Of a stretch of 12,989 bases of DNA, positions 6,993 through 12,989 are shown in pieces. The first letter of the stretch is position 1. Each line of letters begins with the position of its first letter. The DNA is taken from the NCBI GenBank assembly GCA_030837305.1, contig JAUPKT010000303.1, positions 1 to 12,989 on the forward strand, in the 5' to 3' direction. The translations under genes and the position numbers were made by a program. The stretch comes from Thermodesulfobacteriota bacterium. Its GTDB lineage: Bacteria; Desulfobacterota; Desulfomonilia; Desulfomonilales; Desulfomonilaceae. Below the pieces are notes generated by a model. It did not search any database and was not told where the DNA came from. It worked only from the letters and a program-made list of their open reading frames with translations.

Positions 6993-7004
6993 GCCGGGAG
7001 GCTT
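6982..7004 (+). terminator. Possible weak terminator hairpin overlapping the HU-type stop
   Basis: AAGCTTCC (6982-6989) pairs with GGAGGCTT (6997-7004), with one G-U pair and a 7-base loop containing the stop codon. The bases after it are only moderately T-rich, so it is a poor rho-independent terminator. Confidence 0.3.
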
Positions 7005-7795
7005 TGTGGAATAGTTCGTTTTACGTCATCCATCCCATTCGGCCGGAAAAACGCCGATATGTTGCCCATCCTTAAGCTGATATTACTGCCCAATCAATGT
7101 CCGATTCGTGACGATAATCGCCGATTCGCTGACAGGTCGATAAAGTTCTGAAAGCAGATCGGCGATGGCATTGCCCTCTCGACGATCCCTCAGGATTTCA
7201 CGAAACGACTCACAGAGAGGAACGAGTGCAAACAAAAGGAGATAGTTGTGACGAATGCATGAAAACGCTTGCGCATTGGTTACCGGCAAAGTATGATTTG
7301 AAAATTCCTCTTATGAGCACGATCTTTTTGAAGAGGAATCGCTGATTCTTCCGCTGTGCATCCTGACAAGAAAAAGTGCGGCTTTCTCAAGCCGTTATGT
7401 CGTTTCTTTAACCACTTATCTTTCTAAACGCCGACGCGATATGTCGTCGGGACTTTCGTACGCTTTGTTTTCTGAGGCACGTCGGACTGAGACCTTCACT
7501 TAGGATATGTTCCTAATGGTCCTGTGCGGGTCATAGGGATCGGGAAACATTTAGATGTCGCTTGTCGAAGTGCTCGGCATGAGTCTTCATTGGCTGTTTT
7601 TTCGGAGTGCAGATCTTTTTGTATCGTGGGATCTGCGTGTGATTGTTATGCGATCCTCGAAGACATTATCTTAAGAGGCCGTTTGGCCATTACCCAGCCG
7701 AAGCTTGAACAGACGAGTAAACGGTTGAAGACTCGATGGGCTTTTGTGGCGGGGTCATGGATCTTGCATGGTATAAAGAGAGGAGGACGATGAGC
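7005..7795. other. About 790 bases without a convincing gene, with several inverted repeats
   Basis: No open frame here has a ribosome-binding site and protein-like composition. Structures seen are: a near-direct repeat CCGATTCG(C)TGAC at 7101-7112 and 7121-7133, period 20; a hairpin CGGCTT/AAGCCG at 7379-7394; a hairpin CCGACG/CGTCGG at 7431-7450 with an 8-base loop; and TTAGGA/TCCTAA at 7500-7516. The last three lie 280-420 bases upstream of trpB and could belong to its leader or to an unrecognised small RNA. I see no T-box, trp leader peptide with tandem Trp codons, or known riboswitch. Confidence 0.4.
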
Positions 7796-9175
7796 ATGAC
7801 CGTAAAGATTTTCCTTAACGAGTCCGAGATTCCCCGTCAGTGGTATAACATTGCTGCTGACATGCCCACTCCGTTGCAGCCGCCGTTGCATCCCGGCACA
7901 CTTCAACCGATAGGACCGGAAGATTTGGCTCCAGTTTTTCCAATGAATCTTATTGAGCAGGAAGTGAGTCAGGAGAGATGGATTACCATCCCGGATGAGG
8001 TTCTGGACAAGCTTTTGCTGTGGCGTCCAACTCCTCTTTACAGGGCTCTCAGACTTGAGGAATACTTAAATTGTCCGGTTAAGATTTACTACAAGAACGA
8101 AGGAGTAAGTCCTGCGGGCAGCCATAAGCCTAACACAGCCATTCCTCAAGTTTATTACAACAAGGTGTTTGGGATAAAGCGGATCAGTACTGAGACCGGG
8201 GCCGGTCAATGGGGCAGTGCTTTGAGTTTTGCGTGCAGCCAGTTTGGGTTGGAAGCCAAGGTGTACATGGTGCGTATAAGCTACGAGCAAAAGCCTTACC
8301 GGAGGCTTATGATGAATACCTGGGGTGCGACATGTGTGCCGAGCCCCAGTACGGAAACAGAGGCGGGTCGCAAGATGTTGGCTCAGGACCCTAATTCCCC
8401 TGGAAGTTTGGGTATTGCCATCAGTGAAGCAGTGGAAGATGCAGTGACGAGCGAAGCTCAAGGGCGCCCCAACACACGATATTCGTTGGGCAGTGTGCTT
8501 AACCATGTTCTTTTGCACCAGACAATTATTGGTTTAGAGGCCCAGAAGCAGCTCGCCGTGACGGGAGACTATCCGGATGTCGTGATTGGCTGCGCCGGCG
8601 GTGGAAGCAATTTTGCCGGATGCGCATTCCCCTTTGTGAGAGACAAGATCGCGGGCAAGGAAATTAAGATTCTTGCGGTAGAGCCATTTTCGTGTCCTAC
8701 TATGACTAAGGGCCCATTTCTTTACGATTTTGGTGATACTGTCCAAATGACGCCTCTCATGGCCATGCACACGTTAGGACATGCCTTCATCCCCGCGCCG
8801 ATACATGCAGGAGGACTACGCTATCACGGCATGGCTCCTCTTGTGAGCCAACTCGTAATGGATGGACTCATCGAACCAAGGGCCGTGCATCAGTTGGAGA
8901 CCTTTCAGGCCGGCGTCACATGGGCCAGGACGGAAGGATTTATAAGCGCCCCCGAGACGAATCACGCGTTGGCGGCTGTCATACAAGAAGCAAAGCTGGC
9001 AAAGGAAGAGGGTAAGCAAAAGACTATACTGGTAAATTGGAGCGGCCATGGCCTTGTGGATCTTGCCGCTTACGACGCCTACTTCCAGGGCAAGCTTTTT
9101 GACTATGAATTACCCAGGGAAGAAATCGATGCGGCATTAAAGGCCCTGGAAGGTTTTCCCAAGCCGAAGATGTAA
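7796..9175 (+). CDS. trpB: TrpB2-type tryptophan synthase beta chain (PLP enzyme)
   Basis: The 459-residue protein is the long TrpB2 type of tryptophan synthase beta subunit, which joins indole and serine to make tryptophan with pyridoxal phosphate. The Schiff-base lysine is K111 in AGSHKPNTA, and the cofactor phosphate loop GGGSN is at 268-272. [15 protein letters not shown]-like N-terminal and GHG...LAAYDAY C-terminal blocks also fit. TrpB2 enzymes are often encoded apart from trpA and can work without the alpha subunit; some members use O-phosphoserine. No trp gene is near here, and the gene stands alone. The frame is open from 7736, but the ATG at 7796 has AGGAGG at 7781-7786 with nine bases of spacing, and the protein then starts [18 protein letters not shown] as in relatives. 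A start at 7790 is too close to that site. Confidence 0.95.
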   Translation: MTVKIFLNESEIPRQWYNIAADMPTPLQPPLHPGTLQPIGPEDLAPVFPMNLIEQEVSQERWITIPDEVLDKLLLWRPTPLYRALRLEEYLNCPVKIYYKNEGVSPAGSHKPNTAIPQVYYNKVFGIKRISTETGAGQWGSALSFACSQFGLEAKVYMVRISYEQKPYRRLMMNTWGATCVPSPSTETEAGRKMLAQDPNSPGSLGIAISEAVEDAVTSEAQGRPNTRYSLGSVLNHVLLHQTIIGLEAQKQLAVTGDYPDVVIGCAGGGSNFAGCAFPFVRDKIAGKEIKILAVEPFSCPTMTKGPFLYDFGDTVQMTPLMAMHTLGHAFIPAPIHAGGLRYHGMAPLVSQLVMDGLIEPRAVHQLETFQAGVTWARTEGFISAPETNHALAAVIQEAKLAKEEGKQKTILVNWSGHGLVDLAAYDAYFQGKLFDYELPREEIDAALKALEGFPKPKM

Positions 9176-9380
9176 ATGCATCAGGCCTGGGAGAGTGTTT
9201 CCTTAGTGTCCTTCGGACGCCTCTCGGGGTCGGCATTCAATGGGATGAGCCTTGCGACGATGTCACACAGTGTTCGTACAATGATGAGACAACACACGGC
9301 TCATCCCTCAAATCTTCAAATTCTGGCTCCTCGTAATGTCCCAATTACACAAGGTGTCCAGAAAGGGTGATCTACATTTG

Positions 9381-9703
9381 ATGGGAGATAAAAATAGTCC
9401 GGTTAATCATCCCGCGGACGACCGCGAAATAAGGTGTCCAAGACTAGGTGGCCAAGTGACTTTTGGATACTGCCGACAAGAAGCTCTCGGCAAACCATGT
9501 TTCAAGGCCATAGACTGCTGGCACTCTTACTTCGAGGCGGAGATGTTTTTCGTTGCGAACTGGGGGATGATGTTTTTGAACAAATCTTTCATGCCATACC
9601 AAAGCCTCGGCTCGTGACCTTGGTAGATCTGATTGCCAAAGCACGGAGCGTGGTGGAAACGGCCGGTGACTCCCAGCAAGAAAAGTCGATGAAAAAAATC
9701 TGA
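9381..9703 (+). pseudogene. Small four-cysteine protein gene interrupted by a -1 frameshift
   Basis: Starting at ATG 9381, the frame encodes a Cys-rich domain: CPRLGGQVTFGYCRQEALGKPCFKAIDCW, i.e. C19, C31, C40 and C46 followed by W47, which suggests a metal or iron-sulphur site. After YFEAEM this frame loses sense and stops at 9617. The overlapping -1 frame then gives a sensible continuation, CELGDDVFEQIFHAIPKPRLVTLVDLIAKAR, to the TGA at 9701-9703. The switch falls at a run of five T (9546-9550); one more T would fuse the two into a 107-residue protein. I recall short proteins with this C...YC...PC...CW pattern and a PKPKVVSL-like tail as conserved hypotheticals of anaerobic delta-type Proteobacteria, with no assigned function. 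An upstream ATG at 9336 is possible; no start has a strong ribosome-binding site. A sequencing error or a true mutation would look alike here. Confidence 0.7.
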
Positions 9704-9743
9704 CTTGTGGAACACAGAGCGACAAATCTTCTTCAGGCTGCAA

Positions 9744-9787
9744 CACTGGGCTTTAGAGTGACCGTTTATATTGAATTGAAGCCAGTG
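9744..9787. terminator. Possible bidirectional terminator stem between convergent genes
   Basis: CACTGGGCTT (9744-9753) pairs with AAGCCAGTG (9779-9787) as nine base pairs with one bulged G, around a 25-base loop. It sits in the 93-base gap between convergent genes. The long loop and missing T tract make it doubtful. Confidence 0.22.
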
Positions 9788-9796
9788 AGCAGCGTT

Positions 9797-11158
9797 TCAG
9801 AGGGATGATTCGATACGGCCGAAGTCGTCTTCGAAACGTTCAATGTCATCTTCGCCAAAATATGAACCTGTTTGGGTTTCTACGAACACCACCATATCGT
9901 TTCCTACATTCGCCATCCGATGCTTGGCACCAACGGGAATTTGCATACATTGGCCGGGGAGCAACCGTATTACCTGATCATCCAGCGTCACGTCACCTAC
10001 ACCACTGACCATGAACCAATGTTCAGATCTACATTTGTGTCTTTGAAGGCTTAGTCGTTTCCCTGGGTATACACCTATGCGTTTGACTTTGTGATCAAGG
10101 GCATCCAACAGGACTTCAAAGTATCCCCAGGGTCGCCGCTCATCTTTAACGTGACTTCGCAGTATCTCTTGGTATATTTCCATGTACTCGGTGACCATGG
10201 TCTTCATTGAGAACCTTTCCTCAATGCTTGCTCTGCAGTCTTCAGGGTAAATGGATGCTATCTTCTCCAGAGCAGAGAGCGCTTCACCGACACCCTCAAA
10301 CCAACATGCATTGACATCGTGAGTGAGAATTTCCCCAAGGAAATCAGTATGTCTTGATATTACTGGTGTTCCGCAAGCCAGAGATTCCAAGACTGCATAC
10401 CTGAAGGGGTCATCAATCCCGCGGGGAAGGACAAGGGCTTTGGCTCCACAGTAAATAGACGCTCGTTGAGATTCATCCACCTTGCAGATATCGACAATCT
10501 CCGTCTCTATTGTAGATTGTATTCCCAATCTTTGAACATAGCCGTGATCCTGGACTCGACCGGCGAGGATGAGTTTGTGGCCGGAGAGTCTTGCGATTTC
10601 AAGCGCATCCTCAATTCCATTGTCAGGTTTCAGATTTCCTACGAAAAGAATAGTTTCGTCAAGTTCCCGACTTCGAAGCGGATAGGAACTTACATCTATC
10701 CCATTATAAACCGTTCCCCTGTAAGTTAGCTGAGGCAGTCGATCGGAGTTGGACGTAGAAACGTAGTAGGTGTTGCCATCAAGTTTCTCCAATAAGGGAA
10801 GAGCTTCAGGTCCGGGCTGATCGTGAATTGTCGCCAACACAGGAATCTCGGCGAGGCGCGAGTAGCCAAGGGATAAGAGGTGAGAGTGGCTGTGGATGAG
10901 GTCGAAGTCACGGGACATTTCAAACAACTCTGTGGTTGTAATGATCTCTGCAATACAGCTCTGCCGTCTGCAGAGTTCAGAAGCCTCATGGTGGAAATCA
11001 CTCGGCGGACAATCGATGACGGGTCCCTGCGATGCGGGGTAAAGACATACATCAATGCCATCAGCGACGAGACCTTTATACAGATCCCGGGCATGTCTTT
11101 CTCCGGACGTGAGGAATCCACATGACCTTTGTGAAGGAGCTAAAATGGCAATGCGCAT
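9797..11158 (-). CDS. GT4 glycosyltransferase fused to a phosphomannose-isomerase-type cupin
   Basis: The 453-residue protein has two parts. Residues 1-335 are a GT-B glycosyltransferase of family 4: an MRIAILAP opening, IHSHSH at 88-93, VYNGIDVSSYP at 150-160, FVGNLKPDNGIEDA at 172-185 and LILAGRVQD at 196-204. The nucleotide-sugar block DDPFRYAVLESLACGTPVI lies at 249-267. In the usual EX7E motif the first Glu is replaced by D250; the second is E258. Residues about 342-450 match the isomerase domain found at the C-terminus of type II PMI-GMP enzymes: RPWGYFE, KRIGVYPGKRLSLQRH with Q372 and H374, E379-H380-W, IPVGAKHR with H413, then GSYFGEDDIERFEDDFGR. All expected metal ligands are present, so it may convert fructose-6-phosphate to mannose-6-phosphate. 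It is divergent from the GDP-mannose genes. No membrane segment or signal peptide is seen. The ribosome-binding site is weak. Confidence 0.9.
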   Translation of the reverse strand: MRIAILAPSQRSCGFLTSGERHARDLYKGLVADGIDVCLYPASQGPVIDCPPSDFHHEASELCRRQSCIAEIITTTELFEMSRDFDLIHSHSHLLSLGYSRLAEIPVLATIHDQPGPEALPLLEKLDGNTYYVSTSNSDRLPQLTYRGTVYNGIDVSSYPLRSRELDETILFVGNLKPDNGIEDALEIARLSGHKLILAGRVQDHGYVQRLGIQSTIETEIVDICKVDESQRASIYCGAKALVLPRGIDDPFRYAVLESLACGTPVISRHTDFLGEILTHDVNACWFEGVGEALSALEKIASIYPEDCRASIEERFSMKTMVTEYMEIYQEILRSHVKDERRPWGYFEVLLDALDHKVKRIGVYPGKRLSLQRHKCRSEHWFMVSGVGDVTLDDQVIRLLPGQCMQIPVGAKHRMANVGNDMVVFVETQTGSYFGEDDIERFEDDFGRIESSL

Positions 11159-11211
11159 GAGTAACGCCTATCTATTCCACACTATCATTAATGGTTGGTC
11201 CGAGAAAAATC

Positions 11212-11241
11212 TTGACCCTGAACCTCGACTCATTTTATCGT
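11212..11241 (+). promoter_or_regulatory. Weak promoter candidate for the GDP-mannose genes
   Basis: TTGACC (11212-11217) and TATCGT (11236-11241) are 18 bases apart in the region between the divergent glycosyltransferase and guanylyltransferase genes. A TATAAA at 11246-11251 has no matching -35. The evidence is thin. Confidence 0.22.
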
Positions 11242-11260
11242 CTGATATAAACTGTACAAA

Positions 11261-11285
11261 CTGAAAATGCAATTTTCGTTTTCAG
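11261..11285. repeat. Overlapping alternative inverted repeats in the divergent intergenic region
   Basis: CTGAAAA (11261-11267) pairs with TTTTCAG (11279-11285), seven perfect base pairs. The inner GAAAAT (11263-11268) can instead pair with ATTTTC (11272-11277). It lies between the divergent arms of the GDP-mannose locus, about 140 bases before the guanylyltransferase start, and could be an operator or leader hairpin. Confidence 0.3.
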
Positions 11286-11422
11286 CGTCACGTCAAGAAT
11301 CGTCAATTTTATTGCATGGGATCGTCAGATATCCAAGCATTAACCGTCTTGTGCATCCCAAAGGATCACGGCAGAGCATTGCGGAACATGGGGACTGCCT
11401 GATGACAGAAAGGATTCTGGGT

Positions 11423-12496
11423 ATGCTGTATGGGGTTGTCATAGCAGGAGGCAGTGGGACAAGATTCTGGCCTGAAAGCCGAAAAAAAAGACCTAAGCAA
11501 TTGTTGCGGATCGACGGACACAACTCTCTGCTCCGGGCCACGGTGGATAGGATTCTCGGTCTCATACCCGTGGAGAGGGTTATGGTAGTCACTGTAGCCG
11601 ATCAGGGTGGACAAATTCTAGAAGAATTGCCGGAACTAGATCCTGCTGCGGTTATATTGGAGCCGTATGGGCGCAACACAGCTCCCTGCATTGCTTTGTC
11701 TGCGTATAAGTTGGCGGCTATGGATCCTCAAGCTATCATGTTGGTTCTTCCCGCCGACCATATCATTGGAAACATATCGACATTTTTGGAGGCTGTTGAA
11801 AGAGGGGCCCTCATTGCTGAATCCAGAGAGGTGCTTATTACATTCGGTATTCAGCCAACAAGACCAGAAACAGGCTACGGCTATATACGCACCGGCGATC
11901 ACTTTAACTCACAGAATTATCAGGGCGTCTACTTGGTTGACCAGTTCGTGGAGAAACCGGACAGGCCCACCGCTGAGGCATACCTGGAGAGTGGCAAATA
12001 TTTTTGGAACAGCGGAATGTTTATGTGGCGGGCGTCCACGATTATTCGAGCTTTTGAGAGACACCTTCCGGACATCCACATGTTGATGAGCCAAGTTTCA
12101 AGCAGTTTCAATACTGAAGATGAAGCGAATGCCATAGAAGGGATATACCGGGACATACAAAGTGTTTCCATCGATAACGGCATCATGGAAGTTGCGGACA
12201 ACGTGGCGGTGATACCGTTGGATGTTGCATGGAACGATGTGGGGAGTTGGCCGTCGCTCCATGAGGTGTGGGGTTCGGACTCGAATGGAAACTCTTGTAA
12301 AGGGCATTTTGTGCAATTAGACAGCAGGAACTGTGTCATCTCCGCGTGCGATAAACTGGTTGCTCTCGTTGGGGTAGAGGATCTCATTGTCGTGGATACT
12401 CCTGATGCTATCTTGGTGTGCCACAAGGACGCAGCCCAACAGATCAAGAAATTCCAGGAGATCCTGCCGCAGTGTGGCTATGGCCACCTGTTATGA
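11423..12496 (+). CDS. manC: Mannose-1-phosphate guanylyltransferase, stand-alone (no isomerase domain)
   Basis: This cytoplasmic enzyme joins mannose-1-phosphate and GTP to give GDP-mannose. With the ATG at 11423 it has 357 residues. The nucleotidyltransferase signature GGSGTRFWPESRKKRPKQ is at 9-26. LPADHII with D112, RPETGYGYI, FVEKPDRP with K178, YFWNSGMFMW and AWNDVGSW follow, with a C-terminal LVALVGVEDLIVVDTPDAIL block. The protein ends there. The roughly 120-residue isomerase cupin seen in AlgA/ManC-type bifunctional enzymes is absent here but occurs on the neighbouring divergent gene. I chose 11423 because AAAGGA lies eight bases upstream and the protein then begins MLYGVVIAGG like relatives. 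An in-frame ATG at 11402, with GGGGA seven bases upstream, is a fair alternative adding seven residues. The frame open from 11267 is not supported. The phosphomannomutase follows after 88 bases and is probably co-transcribed. Confidence 0.95.
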   Translation: MLYGVVIAGGSGTRFWPESRKKRPKQLLRIDGHNSLLRATVDRILGLIPVERVMVVTVADQGGQILEELPELDPAAVILEPYGRNTAPCIALSAYKLAAMDPQAIMLVLPADHIIGNISTFLEAVERGALIAESREVLITFGIQPTRPETGYGYIRTGDHFNSQNYQGVYLVDQFVEKPDRPTAEAYLESGKYFWNSGMFMWRASTIIRAFERHLPDIHMLMSQVSSSFNTEDEANAIEGIYRDIQSVSIDNGIMEVADNVAVIPLDVAWNDVGSWPSLHEVWGSDSNGNSCKGHFVQLDSRNCVISACDKLVALVGVEDLIVVDTPDAILVCHKDAAQQIKKFQEILPQCGYGHLL

Positions 12497-12584
12497 TAAG
12501 GAACTGAGAGGATGGTTTTGCGCGCAGATCTAATCCCACAAGATCAGCACTTTTTCTCATTTATGCAAGAGAGGAGGCCCCATG

Positions 12585-12989
12585 ATGAATAGTGGATCAA
12601 CAATTTCAAATAGTTTCAAGGCATATGATATTAGGGGACGCATCCCGGACGAATTCAACGAGGATGTAGCCTATAGAATTGGCCGTGCTTATGTGGAATT
12701 TCTCAAAGCGTCCCGGGTCTGTGTGGGATACGATATAAGACTTTCCAGTCCCGTCATCTCGCAAGCTTTGGAGAAGGGACTGACCGATCAGAGGTGCAAC
12801 GTAGTCGATATAGGACTATCCCCCACGGAAGAAATCTATTTTGTCACATCTCACATGGGGCTTGACGGAGGGATCATGGTTACTGCAAGCCACAATCCCA
12901 TAGACTATAACGGCATGAAGCTTGTGAGAGGGGAATCGCGGCCCGTCAGTGCGGATACGGGTCTCAAGGATATAGAATTGATGGTTACC
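12585..12989 (+). CDS. manB: Phosphomannomutase / phosphoglucomutase, N-terminal part (runs off the window)
   Basis: These are the first 135 codons of an alpha-D-phosphohexomutase, which moves phosphate between C6 and C1 of mannose (and often glucose). The opening [23 protein letters not shown] is typical, [11 protein letters not shown] follows, and the phosphoserine loop [17 protein letters not shown] places the catalytic serine at S102. The cut removes the sugar- and phosphate-binding domains, so mannose versus glucose preference cannot be read, but the adjacent guanylyltransferase points to mannose. Two ATGs occur in a row out of frame with each other; the one at 12585 has GAGGAGG seven bases upstream and opens the real frame. 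Its place after manC suggests one operon supplying GDP-mannose. Confidence 0.93.
   Translation, partial: MNSGSTISNSFKAYDIRGRIPDEFNEDVAYRIGRAYVEFLKASRVCVGYDIRLSSPVISQALEKGLTDQRCNVVDIGLSPTEEIYFVTSHMGLDGGIMVTASHNPIDYNGMKLVRGESRPVSADTGLKDIELMVT

Noticed and set aside
7083..7289. 68-codon minus-strand frame with a TTG start
   Set aside because: No ribosome-binding site and no ATG. A few segments look protein-like, so it could be a remnant, but nothing supports a gene.
7524..7793. 89-codon plus-strand frame with a GTG start running into trpB
   Set aside because: No ribosome-binding site, Cys- and Arg-rich low-complexity composition and no recognisable motif; probably an open frame by chance.
7736..7795. 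N-terminal extension of trpB to 7736
   Set aside because: AGGAGG at 7781-7786 serves the ATG at 7796, and the extra 20 residues are unlike the family's N-terminus.
9190..9233. Terminator after trpB (GAGAG...CTCTC with an inner GTCC/GGAC stem)
   Set aside because: Only five and four base pairs with no T tract; too weak to call.
9176..9370. 64-codon frame starting right after the trpB stop
   Set aside because: No ribosome-binding site, composition not protein-like, and no resemblance to any family.
9543..9553. Programmed -1 ribosomal frameshift at the T run in the four-cysteine gene
   Set aside because: The zero-frame context is G TTT TTC, not a classical X XXY YYZ slippery site, and no clear downstream stem was seen. 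A lost T explains it more simply, though it is not excluded.
11267..11422. N-terminal extension of the guanylyltransferase to 11267
   Set aside because: The added residues are not family-like and there is no ribosome-binding site; 11423 or 11402 fits much better.
12512..12592. 26-codon frame between manC and manB with a GAGAGG upstream
   Set aside because: Too short and overlaps the mutase start in another frame; the upstream purines are probably accidental.

Overview
The window reads as chromosomal DNA of a mid-GC, probably anaerobic, Gram-negative bacterium. The mix of genes (IHF/HU-type protein, TrpB2-type orphan tryptophan synthase, fused NAD(P)H-hydrate repair enzyme, small Cys-rich hypothetical proteins) recalls the Desulfobacterota / former Deltaproteobacteria such as Desulfomonile-like or syntrophic lineages. 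That placement is an impression from protein style, not a computed result. No phage, IS, CRISPR array, rRNA or tRNA was found.

Layout. (1) 1-1777, minus strand: the 5' part of a secreted von Willebrand factor A (VWA) protein, then moeA, the last step of molybdenum cofactor synthesis. (2) 2078-5815, plus strand: a compact cluster of a membrane-embedded M50 (site-2-type) protease with CBS domains, a fused NAD(P)H-hydrate epimerase/dehydratase, and a metallo-beta-lactamase-fold hydrolase whose start overlaps the preceding stop. (3) 5905-6710: a small conserved-looking minus-strand protein, followed by about 540 bases that look like gene remains. These include a good promoter and ribosome-binding site leading into a broken, possibly thioredoxin-like frame, and an antisense open frame without a normal start. 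(4) 6711-6992: a HU/IHF-type nucleoid protein. (5) 6993-7795: about 800 bases with no convincing gene but several inverted repeats, then an orphan trpB2. (6) 9381-9703: a small four-cysteine protein gene broken by a one-base frameshift at a T run. (7) 9797-12989: a GDP-mannose locus with divergent arms.

The GDP-mannose locus is the most interesting part. On the plus strand lie a mannose-1-phosphate guanylyltransferase that lacks the C-terminal phosphomannose-isomerase cupin often fused to this enzyme, and the start of a phosphomannomutase. On the minus strand, facing away, is a 453-residue protein with an N-terminal GT4 glycosyltransferase joined to what looks like exactly that missing isomerase cupin. 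Together the three genes could carry fructose-6-phosphate through mannose-6-phosphate and mannose-1-phosphate to GDP-mannose, and also encode a glycosyltransferase that may use it. The linking of isomerase to transferase is the candidate new arrangement here; its function is inferred.
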